A stretch of DNA of 64,000 bases from Neobacillus rhizophilus (GTDB taxonomy: Bacteria; Bacillota; Bacilli; Bacillales; Cytobacillaceae): NCBI RefSeq assembly GCF_018343535.1, contig NZ_JAGYPF010000002.1, positions 584,103 to 648,102 on the forward strand. The letters are read 5' to 3'. A program made the translations under genes and the position numbers. Below are positions 16,430 to 25,051 of the stretch, piece after piece. The stretch's first letter is position 1; each line of letters begins with the position of its first letter. Under the pieces are notes generated by a model. It made no database searches, had not been told where the DNA came from, and worked only from the letters and a program-made list of their open reading frames with translations.

Positions 16430-16704
16430 ATTGCTAACCCCCATATATGTATTTTATGAAATGAAAGACAAAAGTAATATCCCTCTAAATTCCCTCGGTC
16501 TTTATACCTATAAAGGGCTCACTCGAACCTTTTATTGAGGCACAAGAACCGTCCCTATGCCTCACATGTGCTTTTTAAAGAAGAATATTCTATAATTGGG
16601 TGGGCCGGCAAGTAGCGGCTTTCAAAGTATGTTTGGACCAGCCGAGGAAAATAATAGATGATATGGTTTGGTTCGAACAAGTTTGTTTAAGGTGTGTGAA
16701 AACT
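16430..16704. promoter_or_regulatory. Divergent promoter region upstream of larB, with one repeat
   Basis: An inverted hairpin repeat lies at 16535-16564 (core 16545-16556, ending CCCT) and a TATAAT at 16591-16596. The 105-base leader before larB is G/C-richer than its surroundings (GGGTGGGCCGGCAAGTAGC) and could be structured, but I recognise no riboswitch class in it. Confidence 0.5.
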
Positions 16705-17463
16705 ATGTTAGAAGAGATATTGTCGCAAGTCCAAAGTGGCAAATTAACGGTTGCTGAGGCGAAAGAAAAGTTAGCCACCTATGAGAATTTAGGGTTTGCA
16801 AAGGTCGACCATCACCGGAAGGATCGTCAAGGGTTCCCGGAAGTGATTTATGGGGAAGGGAAGACGCAAGAGCAGATCCTTTCCATTATCCAAGCAATCC
16901 GATCAAAAGATAACGATGTATTAGTGACACGAATTTCAAAAGATAAGGCTGATTATATCCTTCGGGAACATCCTGAATTTATTTATAATGAAACAGCGCA
17001 AATTCTCTTTTGGAAAAAGAACACCACTAAAGAGGATGATTATCAAGGCTACATTGCTATTGTTTGCGCAGGCACGTCCGATCTGAGAGTGGCAGAAGAG
17101 GCCGCGGTTACGGCCGAAGCACTGGGAAGTAACGTCCGCCGCTTTTATGATGTAGGTGTTGCAGGAATCCATCGCTTATTTGATAATATTGAACAAATCC
17201 AACAGGCGACAGTCTCCGTCGTTGTTGCAGGCATGGAAGGGGCGCTGCCGAGTGTGGTTGGCGGGCTTGTCTCCCATCCGGTCATTGCCGTTCCAACGAG
17301 CATTGGATATGGTGCAAATTTCAATGGTTTGTCTGCACTGCTGACGATGTTGAATTCTTGCGCCTCAGGTATCAGTGTGGTCAATATCGACAATGGATTT
17401 GGTGGAGCATACAACGCTGTCCTGATTGATAACATCGCGAAAAAAGGAGCAAACAAGGGATGA
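16705..17463 (+). CDS. larB: Nickel-pincer cofactor biosynthesis protein LarB
   Basis: 252 aa. LarB carboxylates the pyridinium ring of nicotinic acid adenine dinucleotide and hydrolyses it to the biscarboxylic mononucleotide, the first step of nickel-pincer nucleotide (NPN) synthesis. The N-terminal part has GFPEVIYGEGKTQEQ, and the C-terminal half is a PurE-like domain (VVVAGMEGALPSVVGGLVSHPVIAVPTSIGYG). ATG 16705 is chosen; an upstream in-frame extension lacks family similarity. It overlaps larC by ATGA, so the two are translationally coupled. LarE is encoded 3.2 kb downstream. Confidence 0.93.
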   Translation: MLEEILSQVQSGKLTVAEAKEKLATYENLGFAKVDHHRKDRQGFPEVIYGEGKTQEQILSIIQAIRSKDNDVLVTRISKDKADYILREHPEFIYNETAQILFWKKNTTKEDDYQGYIAIVCAGTSDLRVAEEAAVTAEALGSNVRRFYDVGVAGIHRLFDNIEQIQQATVSVVVAGMEGALPSVVGGLVSHPVIAVPTSIGYGANFNGLSALLTMLNSCASGISVVNIDNGFGGAYNAVLIDNIAKKGANKG

Positions 17464-18440
17464 GAACACTTTATATTGACTGTTTTTCAGGGGTCAGCGG
17501 GGATATGTTTATCGGCGCCCTCCTGGATGCAGGTGCAGATCCAGCTATTTTAGAAAAAGAATTAAAAAAACTTCATTTTGAAGATGAATATCATATAAAC
17601 TGGAAGAAAATCGTGAAGAACGGAATTACTAGTACGAAGTTTGATGTGTTGTTAACACAAGCTGGGCATAACCATCATGAGCATGATCACCATCATCATG
17701 AACATGATCATCATCATGAGCCCGACCATCATCATGAACATGATCACCATCATGAGCATGACCATCATCATGAACACGATCATCATCATGAGCCCGACCA
17801 TCATCACGAGCATGATCACCATCATGAGCATGACGATCATCATGAGCACGACCATCATCATGAGCACCACGACCATCATCATGAACATGACCACCATCAC
17901 GAGCATGATCATCATCATGACCATGGACATCATCACCGCTCATACAGTGATATTGTAAAAATGATTGAATCATCTGATTTGGCAGCTGAAGTAAAAGCAA
18001 CTTCGTTAAAAATCTTTCGGAAAATTGGTGAAGCAGAAGGGCATATTCATGGTGTGCCATTAGAAAAGGTTCATTTTCATGAAGTAGGTGCCGTCGACTC
18101 CATCATTGATATTGTTGGTGCAGCAATTTTACTTCATCAACTAGATATACAGAAAGTAAAGTCCTCACCTATTCCTGTCGGTACAGGAAGAATACATATC
18201 GACCATGGTATTTATCCAGTCCCTGCACCAGCCACATTAGAAATTTTAAAAGGTGTGCCAATCGAACAAAGCGATGTCAGATTCGAACTCACAACCCCAA
18301 CAGGTGCAGCGATTGCAGCCGTACTGTCAGAAGAATTTTGCACCATTCCATCATTTGAAGTAAAAGCTATTGGCTATGGGGCCGGTACAAAAACCTTCAA
18401 AGACCGTCCAAATGTCCTTCGGGTCATTATTGGAGAGTAA
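17460..18440 (+). CDS. larC: LarC-type nickel insertion protein with a large His-rich insert and no C-terminal LarC2 domain
   Basis: 326 aa. LarC inserts nickel into the bisthiocarboxylate nucleotide in a CTP-dependent cyclometallation. The N-terminus (DCFSGVSGDMFIGALLDAGAD) and the region after the insert (VHFHEVGAVDSIIDIVGAAILL, TPTGAAIAA) are LarC1. Residues about 70-160 are a near-repetitive HHHEHD/HHEPD stretch, more than half histidine, probably a nickel store. The product stops just after RPNVLRVIIGE, at the LarC1/LarC2 boundary; full LarC proteins are about 400 aa and continue. No LarC2 segment is found in any frame downstream before the terminator. Either LarC2 is encoded elsewhere or this form works without it. 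Confidence 0.92.
   Translation: MRTLYIDCFSGVSGDMFIGALLDAGADPAILEKELKKLHFEDEYHINWKKIVKNGITSTKFDVLLTQAGHNHHEHDHHHHEHDHHHEPDHHHEHDHHHEHDHHHEHDHHHEPDHHHEHDHHHEHDDHHEHDHHHEHHDHHHEHDHHHEHDHHHDHGHHHRSYSDIVKMIESSDLAAEVKATSLKIFRKIGEAEGHIHGVPLEKVHFHEVGAVDSIIDIVGAAILLHQLDIQKVKSSPIPVGTGRIHIDHGIYPVPAPATLEILKGVPIEQSDVRFELTTPTGAAIAAVLSEEFCTIPSFEVKAIGYGAGTKTFKDRPNVLRVIIGE
17668..17940 (+). repeat. Intragenic low-complexity repeat coding for His/Glu/Asp hexapeptides
   Basis: Degenerate 18-bp units (CATCATCATGAGCATGAC-like) repeated about 14 times inside larC; prone to slippage-driven length change. Confidence 0.9.
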
Positions 18441-18464
18441 GCGATAGGATTAAAAAAAAATATT

Positions 18465-18517
18465 CAAAAAACGGATAAAGGTGTCAGCCCTTAATCCGTT
18501 TTTTTTTTTTTTTTTGA
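18465..18517 (+). terminator. Intrinsic terminator after larBC
   Basis: AAAAAACGGATAAAGG pairs with CCCTTAATCCGTTTTTT and runs into an 18-base T tract. Confidence 0.92.
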
Positions 18518-18698
18518 AAAACTATTTTTCTTTTAAGAGAGAATAATCAAAACAGAATGGGAAAAATAGAATGTAAACCTTGTTGTCGAGGGCCGAGAAT
18601 GCGTGGTTTATTAAAGTGTTGCAAGTGAAAGGTGGTATTTTTCCATTCTTGTGTAGTGAGTGTTGAAAAAATAAACAAAATCAATCTATTTTATTCTA

Positions 18699-18726
18699 TT
18701 GACAAGATTATTCGAAACAGTATAAA
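18699..18726 (+). promoter_or_regulatory. Sigma-A promoter for the permease transcript
   Basis: Perfect TTGACA, 16-base spacer, TATAAA(AT). Transcription would start near 18733, giving a leader of about 320 bases. Confidence 0.72.
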
Positions 18727-18858
18727 ATGATAACGTTCACAACGTGATGCAAATACCAACGATTTTTATTTTTTGGTATTATCGAAATCATAAAGTGGGC
18801 AAATGTGTTGCAAATATTATCTATTTACCATGATTTGGGTAAAATGTCCCAAAGTTTA

Positions 18859-18900
18859 AAAAGACTTTCACAGAACGATTCTAACAAGTCTTTATTTTTT
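18859..18900 (+). terminator. Leader terminator, possible attenuator
   Basis: AAAGACTT pairs with AAGTCTTT across an 18-base loop, followed by ATTTTTTC. It lies inside the leader, 150 bases before the permease start, so readthrough could be regulated. Confidence 0.6.
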
Positions 18901-19051
18901 CTTCTTATTTGTAAGCACTTGCATGTGTAATAAGAGAATTCGGTGAAAGTACAGAAACTTTGAAGGCATGAAAGATCTAAAGGATCATGTGCAAAACGAT
19001 AGGTTGCAGCATTTAACAAATACAAAAAAATACTACATGGGGGATGACATT

Positions 19052-20386
19052 ATGCCTTTAGTCATAATTGCTATCGGGGTACTATTATTACTTCTTTTAA
19101 TTATGCGATTCAAATTGAACACATTTGTATCCTTAATTATTGTTTCCTTAATCGTTGCCCTACTATTGGGAATTCCAGTGAAGGATGTTGTTAAATCAAT
19201 TGAAACGGGTTTAGGCGGAACACTTGGCCATATCGGGATCATTTTTGGACTTGGTGCCATGCTTGGCCGATTAATCGCTGATTCAGGCGGTGCTAATCGA
19301 ATTGCTACAACCTTAATTAATAGATTCGGGGAAAAAAGAATCCAATGGGCAGTTTTAATTGCTTCATTCATTTGTGGTATCGCATTATTCCTTGAAGTTA
19401 CGATTGTATTATTAATTCCAATTATCTACTCTATCGCAAAAGAATTAAAAGTTTCTATTGTAAAATTAGGTCTTCCAATGGTAACCGCTGCACTCGCTGC
19501 GCATGCTTTCTTGCCGCCGCATCCAGGCCCAATCGCAGTTGCAGCAGAATATCATGCAAATGTTGGCTTAATGTTACTGTACGGAATCATTGTTGCAATC
19601 CCAACAGTTATCATTGCAGGCATCTGGTATCCTAAGCTTGCTCAAAAAATTGTACCAACAGCATTCACAAGAGAGGGCAGTGCGTCCTTTGGTGTTGCAA
19701 AATCATTTAAATTAGAAGAAACACCTGGATTTGGAATCAGCGTATTTACAGCATTATTTCCAGTTATCTTAATGGCTATTGGTGCCATTGTCGATATGGT
19801 AGGATTTAAAGAGAATGCGTTCATCACAGTTATTCGCTTTATTACGAACTCTGACACGGCTATGATTCTTTCTGTTTTATTCGCCATCTACACAATGGGA
19901 TTACGCAGAAAAATTCCAATGAAGACGTTGATGGATTCCTGTGGTTCAGCTGTTAATGCATTAGGTATGCTGCTATTAATTATCGGCGGCGGCGGTGCCT
20001 TAAAGCAGGTTATTGTTGATGGCGGCGTTGGTGATTATGTTGCTAAATTATTTGAAGGTTCTCATATGTCACCGGTTCTGTTTGCTTGGATTGTCGCAGC
20101 ATTACTTCGTGTCTGTCTCGGATCAGGAACTGTTGCAACCTTAACAACTCCTGGCTTGGTTCTTCCGTTACTTGCAACTATGCCGAATGTTAACTTGGAG
20201 TTAGTTGCACTTGCAACTGGTGCAGGTAGTGCCATCGCATCACACGTTAACGACGCGGGATTCTGGATGGTTAAAGAATCTTTAGGCATGACCTTGAAAG
20301 AAGCATTCGGTACCTATACGATTCTTTCAACTATCGTTGGTGTTTGCGGATTAGTATTTACTTTAATATTAGATATGTTCTTATAA
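19052..20386 (+). CDS. GntP-family sugar-acid:H+ symporter
   Basis: 444 aa, 12-14 membrane helices. GntP signatures include GLGGTLGHIGIIFGLGAMLGRLI near the N-terminus, AALAAHAFLPPHPGPIAVA and the C-terminal SGTVATLTTPGLVLPLL...HVNDAGFWMVKESLGM. The family imports gluconate, glycerate and other aldonates. ATG 19052 is placed eight bases after GGGGG. It lies between larBC and larE and is most likely the uptake step for the sugar acid used by the downstream kinase and dehydrogenase. The substrate cannot be read directly; four-carbon acids such as threonate or erythronate are favoured by context. Confidence 0.92.
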   Translation: MPLVIIAIGVLLLLLLIMRFKLNTFVSLIIVSLIVALLLGIPVKDVVKSIETGLGGTLGHIGIIFGLGAMLGRLIADSGGANRIATTLINRFGEKRIQWAVLIASFICGIALFLEVTIVLLIPIIYSIAKELKVSIVKLGLPMVTAALAAHAFLPPHPGPIAVAAEYHANVGLMLLYGIIVAIPTVIIAGIWYPKLAQKIVPTAFTREGSASFGVAKSFKLEETPGFGISVFTALFPVILMAIGAIVDMVGFKENAFITVIRFITNSDTAMILSVLFAIYTMGLRRKIPMKTLMDSCGSAVNALGMLLLIIGGGGALKQVIVDGGVGDYVAKLFEGSHMSPVLFAWIVAALLRVCLGSGTVATLTTPGLVLPLLATMPNVNLELVALATGAGSAIASHVNDAGFWMVKESLGMTLKEAFGTYTILSTIVGVCGLVFTLILDMFL

Positions 20387-20407
20387 AAAACAAAAAGGGG
20401 GCCATTT

Positions 20408-20442
20408 TATAGAGATTCTATAAAATGGTTCTTTTTTTTGGC
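20408..20442 (+). terminator. Intrinsic terminator after the GntP gene
   Basis: CCATTTTATAGA pairs with CTATAAAATGG, then TTC and eight T. Confidence 0.92.
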
Positions 20443-20525
20443 TAATAGGAAACTATAAATTTTTTTCAAAATTTATAATTTCTTAACGCATAAATTCAAC
20501 TACGCCTCTGTCTTCGTCCTATCGG

Positions 20526-20552
20526 ACTCGCCAATCGGCGAGTTTTCTTTAT
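20526..20552 (+). terminator. Second terminator hairpin
   Basis: ACTCGCC, loop AATC, GGCGAGT, TTTCTTT. A nearly identical hairpin follows the AAA cluster at 48050. Confidence 0.8.
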
Positions 20553-20622
20553 AAAAATAAATTCATGAAATCGCTTTAGTAATTTCTTTTACTTTAAAAG
20601 AAATTCGCTTATAATTGAAATG

Positions 20623-20639
20623 TGTTGCAAAATGCAAAG
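20623..20639. promoter_or_regulatory. TGTTGCA-N3-TGCAACA box upstream of larE
   Basis: TGTTGCA-AAA-TGCAAAG: left half 7/7, right half 5/7 of the consensus palindrome that recurs upstream of the permease and kinase genes. Confidence 0.6.
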
Positions 20640-20715
20640 AAGAAAAGGTTTTTTAAAATGGTTTGTTTTGCATCAATAAAATATATATGAAAAATATAGA
20701 TAGGTGGAAATCTGT

Positions 20716-21537
20716 ATGAACGAGAAATACGAGCGTTTGAAAGATATCTTAAAAGAGATGGGAAATGTGGTCGTTGCTTTTTCTGGAGGTGTCGATAGTA
20801 CGTTATTATTAAAAGTGGCGGTTGATGTTTTAGGAGTGGAAAACGTATTGGCTGTAACGGCTGATTCTGAAACATACCCATCCAGTGAATTAGAAGAAGC
20901 GAAGAAACTTGCCAAGCTGATCGGGGCCACACACCAAGTGATTGAAACCTCCGAACTGAATATTCCGGGATACGCGGAAAATGACCGGAACCGCTGCTAT
21001 TTTTGCAAAAACGGATTGTTTGAAGAAATCGTTCCCATCATGCGCGAGAAAGGATTCCAAAACGTGGTCTATGGCTTGATTGCAGACGACATGAGCGAAC
21101 ATCGTCCCGGCGTCCGTGCGGCGAGAGAGCATGGCGTCCGCGGGCCGCTTCAGGAGGCGAACCTTTTTAAAGAAGAAATCCGCGAGCTATCCAAGCAATT
21201 AAACCTGCCTACCTGGGAAAAACCATCGCTGGCCTGTTTATCCTCCCGCATTGCTTACGGTGAAAGGATTACGCAAGAAAAATTAACAAAGGTAGAAAAG
21301 TCTGAGGCATATCTAAAATTACTAGGGATTCGGCAGGTGCGCGTCCGGACTCATGAAGAGATTGCCAGGATTGAGGTAGAGCCTCAAGATATGCAGTTAG
21401 TGTTAGCAAACCATCAAGAGATTCAAGAAAACCTGCAGCGCTTCGGCTATAAATATGTCACCCTTGATCTTCAAGGCTATATGAGCGGCAGCATGAATAA
21501 AGTGCTAACACCAAGCTTTACTAAAATTGAATCCTAA
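20716..21537 (+). CDS. larE: ATP-dependent sacrificial sulfur transferase LarE
   Basis: 273 aa PP-loop enzyme. SGGVDSTLLL (PyroP loop), then EKPSLACLSSRIAYG with the conserved cysteine that donates its own sulfur in single-Cys LarE proteins; RCYFCK is also present. LarE adenylates and thiolates the LarB product to the bisthiocarboxylate, ready for nickel insertion by LarC. ATG 20716 is used; GTG 20704 overlaps the AGGTGG ribosome site. It is followed after 42 bases by the PrpR-like regulator and is probably cotranscribed with it. Confidence 0.93.
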   Translation: MNEKYERLKDILKEMGNVVVAFSGGVDSTLLLKVAVDVLGVENVLAVTADSETYPSSELEEAKKLAKLIGATHQVIETSELNIPGYAENDRNRCYFCKNGLFEEIVPIMREKGFQNVVYGLIADDMSEHRPGVRAAREHGVRGPLQEANLFKEEIRELSKQLNLPTWEKPSLACLSSRIAYGERITQEKLTKVEKSEAYLKLLGIRQVRVRTHEEIARIEVEPQDMQLVLANHQEIQENLQRFGYKYVTLDLQGYMSGSMNKVLTPSFTKIES

Positions 21538-21579
21538 TGGAAACAAAAAAATAAAGGATATTTAGTAGGTGAGGGTTAC

Positions 21580-23355
21580 ATGATTAAAGCGTTGGTTATT
21601 GTCCCGTATGAGGGGCTATACGAAATGATGAAAGAAATTCAGCAGGAAGTAAAAGATTTTCAACTCGATATCGAAATAGGGAACCTGTATGAAGGTGTGG
21701 CTGTTGCAAAAGAAGCCGAAAATAACGGTTATCACGTCATTATCAGCCGCGGCGGTACAGCATCCTTGATTCAGGAGGCCGTCTCGATACCCGTGATTGA
21801 CATTCAGGTGACCGGCTATGATGTATTACGCATCATCACCCTTGTAAAAGGATTTTCTCGTAAATCGGCGATTGTTGGATTTTCGAATATTACTCAAGGT
21901 GCTGCAACAATCTGTAAGATTCTTGATTTGGATATTAAAACATTAACAATTTCAAAAGATACTGAGGTTAAAGAAATATTAACAAATTTAAAGAAACATG
22001 GCTATGAAGTAATCATTGGTGACGTGGTCACGGTCCAAACTGCCAAGCAATTGGGGCTGACGGGAGTGCTAATCACTTCTGGCAAGGAGGCAATTATGGA
22101 TGCGTTGGAGGAAGCGAAAAGATCCTATCGTATCTTTTCGCAGCTGCAGCAGGATGTTTCGCTATTTCAGTCCATTCTCGATTGTAACGAACAACCAATC
22201 GGTGTTTTTAATATAGAAGAGAAACTTGTTTATCGGAATGAACGTTTCAATCAAGAATTTCATTGGATGATTGTTGAAAATTCCAACGATATAAAAAAGC
22301 TGATTCAAGAAACGGCTTTAACGAAGGAAAAGCAAACAAGAACTATTCACATTAATCAGTCATTCTGGAACATCACTGCTTGTCCTCAAGACGGTGCGAT
22401 TGCACTATTTTTCGAAAAAAATCTTTCAAACCAATCCGCTGTTCAGGATGGGGAGAGAGAAGCGAAAAATGCCATCGAATTCCGTACTTCCGCTTCGTAT
22501 GTCTCTGTTTCTGGAAAAAGTGAACCGATTCAGAAGGTGTTAAAACAGATTGAACAATACAGTGTAAACGATAAAGCTGTGTGGATTTATGGAGAAAAGG
22601 GAAATGGAAAAGAATTAGCGGCCCACGCGATTTATGCGAAAAGGAATAACCTGTATGACCCCTTTATCGTGTTGCATGGTGAATTATTAAGGACAGGGCG
22701 GCTGAAGGATTTCATAGTCGAAGACTTTTTTCAAAAATATGCAAATGGTGTCATTTATTTAAAAAACATTGATCATTTAAGCGCTGATATTCAAAAGGAG
22801 TTATTTGACATCATCAAGAATGACAAATCTGCAAAGATAAAGTGGCTGGTGTCTTCCGAGAGTAATTTAGAAGAAAAGGTCAAAAGCGGCACTTTTGATC
22901 GGGAACTGTACCAAACCTTAGGGCAGCAAAAAATTTATTTACCGCCACTCCGTGAACGCAGGGAAGATATTGAGGATTTAGTTCATGTCTTTATTTCAGA
23001 GCTGCATCCAAAATACGGCAATGGGGTCGTCGGGACTCGGCCGGACGCTTTGGCGGAGCTTGCCGATTATGATTGGCCAGGCAATGTGGAACAGCTCAAA
23101 CAAGTAATCGAGCAATTGTTTAAACAAACAAGTTCTTATTATATCGAGAAGGAAGCTGTGGCAGCCGTTTTAGCACGATTAGAGCAGCCTGAGAAAAAGG
23201 ATGATGCGTTAACCCCTATCGATTTAAACGGTACGTTAGAAGAAATCGAAAAACAAGTTATCACCAAAGTCCTTGAAGAAGAAGGCTTAAACCAATCAAA
23301 AGCGGCCAAACGCCTAGGTATTAACCGTTCCACACTGTGGCGCAAGCTAAAATAA
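21580..23355 (+). CDS. PrpR-like regulator with a degenerate AAA domain
   Basis: 591 aa. Residues 1-180 form the PrpR N-terminal sensor (IISRGGTASLIQEAVSIPVIDIQVTGYDVLR), which in relatives binds a small organic acid. A PAS-like part follows, then a sigma-54 activator-type AAA domain from about 310, and a Fis-type helix-turn-helix (LNQSKAAKRLGINRSTLWRKLK) at the C-terminus. The Walker A is altered (GEKGNGKE), and the GAFTGA loop needed to contact sigma-54 is absent: the expected position reads HGELLRTGRLKDF. It is therefore unlikely to open sigma-54 promoters and may act as a ligand-responsive DNA-binding protein on sigma-A promoters. It is the best candidate for the TGTTGCA-N3-TGCAACA boxes. 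Confidence 0.87.
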   Translation: MIKALVIVPYEGLYEMMKEIQQEVKDFQLDIEIGNLYEGVAVAKEAENNGYHVIISRGGTASLIQEAVSIPVIDIQVTGYDVLRIITLVKGFSRKSAIVGFSNITQGAATICKILDLDIKTLTISKDTEVKEILTNLKKHGYEVIIGDVVTVQTAKQLGLTGVLITSGKEAIMDALEEAKRSYRIFSQLQQDVSLFQSILDCNEQPIGVFNIEEKLVYRNERFNQEFHWMIVENSNDIKKLIQETALTKEKQTRTIHINQSFWNITACPQDGAIALFFEKNLSNQSAVQDGEREAKNAIEFRTSASYVSVSGKSEPIQKVLKQIEQYSVNDKAVWIYGEKGNGKELAAHAIYAKRNNLYDPFIVLHGELLRTGRLKDFIVEDFFQKYANGVIYLKNIDHLSADIQKELFDIIKNDKSAKIKWLVSSESNLEEKVKSGTFDRELYQTLGQQKIYLPPLRERREDIEDLVHVFISELHPKYGNGVVGTRPDALAELADYDWPGNVEQLKQVIEQLFKQTSSYYIEKEAVAAVLARLEQPEKKDDALTPIDLNGTLEEIEKQVITKVLEEEGLNQSKAAKRLGINRSTLWRKLK

Positions 23356-23371
23356 AAGCTTGCGTTTTTTC
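23341..23371 (+). terminator. Intrinsic terminator overlapping the regulator's stop codon
   Basis: CGCAAGCT (last codons) pairs with AGCTTGCG, followed by six T. Confidence 0.9.
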
Positions 23372-23383
23372 ATGTAAATTTTA

Positions 23384-23450
23384 TGATGCAAAAAGCAACA
23401 TAATAAAATTTTTTGTGACATTTTTTCTAGATATATTGCCAAATGCAACA
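23384..23450. promoter_or_regulatory. Two TGTTGCA-N3-TGCAACA boxes upstream of the kinase operon
   Basis: TGATGCA-AAA-AGCAACA at 23384-23400 (6/7 in each half) and TATTGCC-AAA-TGCAACA at 23434-23450 (5/7 and 7/7). Centres are 50 bp apart, close to five helical turns, so dimers would sit on the same DNA face. Confidence 0.65.
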
Positions 23451-23640
23451 TTTTGTTTTAATATTAATAGTGCTGAAAGCGTTTTTAGATGAATAATAAA
23501 ACAGAATCTAAAGACATTATTATAAAACTATTGGTTTGTTGCAGAACGTATCATGCCAATGTGAATAGGCAACTTCAATCGGATGAAAAATAATAAAACT
23601 CGATACAAGACAAACTAGAACTAGCATAAAGGGGGTCGGG

Positions 23641-24996
23641 ATGCAGGTGAAACTAGCGGTTATCGCAGATGATTTAACGGGTGCCAATGATACGGGTGTC
23701 CAATTTGCCAAACAAGGGTTAAACACAACAGTGCTATTTGCCGAGACGCAATTACAACCAGCGCATTTAAGTGCAGATGTGATTGTCTTAAATTCAGATA
23801 GCCGTGCCTTAACGTCTGAAAAGGCTTATAAAGCTGTTTTTAATCTAGCGGCACAATTAAATAAATTGTCTGTTTCAAAAGTTTTCAAGAAGATTGATTC
23901 TACCATGCGGGGAAATATTGGCCCAGAGATTGATGCCGTAATGGATGCATATAAGTTAAAAACCTCGTTTGTGGTTCCGGCTTTTCCGAAAAGCAATCGA
24001 GTGACCACGAATGGGTATCATTATGTAAATGGTGTTCTTTTAGAGGAAACGCCTATTGCTCAGGATCCTGTCTGCCCAGTAACAGAAAGCTACCTGCCTA
24101 AATTGCTGCAGGAGCAAAGTAAGCGGGAAGTCACCTTCATTTCCATTTCGGATGTGCAAAAAGGTAAAAGCCATCTATCAGAAAAAATAAAAGATCTATC
24201 CTCGGGTGATAGCTCAAAAATTATCGTAGTGGATGCAACGACTGATGAAGAATTAAACATGATTGTCGAAGCGGCGGAAATTTTAGAAGAGAATTTCCTT
24301 TGGGTAGGTTCAGCCGGAATTGCTTATCATCTTTTCAACACGGGCCAGCGTGAAGAGGTTTTGCGTCATCAACAGTCGGATGACCGGCTTCCGGTGTTGG
24401 TCGTAGCGGGCAGTGTAAATCCTGTCATTGATCGGCAAATTCAAGTTCTGAAAGACAAATATCATGTCGAAGAAATTGTCATTTCTCCGGAAGAATTCTT
24501 TTATGAAGATAGGAGAAAGCATGAAATTGAACGGATTGTGAAGGTTGGTCAGGCATTGTTAGAAAAAGGCGATTTAGTGGTCACGACCAATCGCGAGCGC
24601 GAGACCATCAACCGCGTGAAGGACCTTCAACAGAAGCTTGGGCTATCGAATTTTGATGTCGGTTATACGATTGCCGAATCAATGGGTGTGATCGCCGGCC
24701 AATTAATTGATAGCAAGCCCGTTTGCGGGGCAGTTTTAACTGGCGGGGATATTGCAGGAGCCACTTGTAAGGTATTGAACGGTGAAGGGATTCGCGTCAT
24801 TGGTGAAGTGGAAGCCGGGATTCCGTACGGAAAATTGTTCGGCGGGACCTTTGACGGTATGCCGGTTGTGACAAAAGCGGGCGCCTTTGGAACGGACCAA
24901 GCCCTCGCCAATGCTTTACAAACCATAACGGATGTAAATGCTCATGTTAAAAACCGCGATTGGCGTCATACTGATCCGTCTTATGTGTGTGGCTAA
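23641..24996 (+). CDS. Four-carbon acid sugar kinase family protein (DUF1537)
   Basis: 451 aa. N-terminal ADDLTGANDTGVQFAKQG and C-terminal GGDIAGATCKVL/GIPYGKLFGG are the two halves of the DUF1537 kinase fold (DtnK, DenK, OtnK). These enzymes phosphorylate tetronates such as D-threonate or D-erythronate at O4 with ATP in the cytoplasm. GGGGG lies six bases before ATG. It starts a unit with the PdxA-type dehydrogenase (55-base gap) and the LarA-like enzyme. In the D-threonate route the kinase product is oxidised by PdxA2 to dihydroxyacetone phosphate. Confidence 0.92.
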   Translation: MQVKLAVIADDLTGANDTGVQFAKQGLNTTVLFAETQLQPAHLSADVIVLNSDSRALTSEKAYKAVFNLAAQLNKLSVSKVFKKIDSTMRGNIGPEIDAVMDAYKLKTSFVVPAFPKSNRVTTNGYHYVNGVLLEETPIAQDPVCPVTESYLPKLLQEQSKREVTFISISDVQKGKSHLSEKIKDLSSGDSSKIIVVDATTDEELNMIVEAAEILEENFLWVGSAGIAYHLFNTGQREEVLRHQQSDDRLPVLVVAGSVNPVIDRQIQVLKDKYHVEEIVISPEEFFYEDRRKHEIERIVKVGQALLEKGDLVVTTNRERETINRVKDLQQKLGLSNFDVGYTIAESMGVIAGQLIDSKPVCGAVLTGGDIAGATCKVLNGEGIRVIGEVEAGIPYGKLFGGTFDGMPVVTKAGAFGTDQALANALQTITDVNAHVKNRDWRHTDPSYVCG

Positions 24997-25051
24997 TTGC
25001 AACGCTTTTATTGAAGGTATTTTTAAAAAAGGATAACGGGAGGAAACAAAG

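Larger units (their letters stand above)
18518..19051. promoter_or_regulatory. Long regulatory region upstream of the GntP permease
   Basis: 530 bases without a gene. It holds TGTTGCA half-sites at 18617-18623 and 18806-18812, a degenerate full box at 18745-18761, a sigma-A promoter (TTGACA 18699-18704, 16-bp spacer, TATAAA 18721-18726), an inverted repeat AATACCAA/TTGGTATT (18752-18780), a sigma-54-like GGCA...TTGCA at 18798-18812, and a terminator-like hairpin at 18859-18900. The layout suggests control by both activator/repressor binding and transcription attenuation. Confidence 0.65.
20387..20715. other. Intergenic region with two terminators and a regulator box
   Basis: Contains the permease terminator (20408-20440), a second GGCGAGT hairpin (20526-20550), AT-rich sequence and the box at 20623-20639 upstream of larE. 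No coding sequence seen. Confidence 0.7.

Noticed and set aside
16597..16704. Riboswitch (nickel/cobalt or other) in the larB leader
   Set aside because: The leader is GC-rich and may fold, but none of the conserved motifs of NiCo, ZTP, cobalamin or c-di-GMP classes are present.
17629..18060. Long antisense and alternate-frame coding sequences opposite larC
   Set aside because: They arise from the low-complexity His repeat, which keeps several frames open; LarC motifs on both sides fix the true frame.
18798..18812. Sigma-54 promoter GGCAAATGTGTTGCA upstream of the GntP gene
   Set aside because: It fits the -24/-12 spacing, but the only regulator nearby lacks GAFTGA, and the TTGCA part belongs to a TGTTGCA box seen elsewhere without a GG at -24. 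Kept only as a note.
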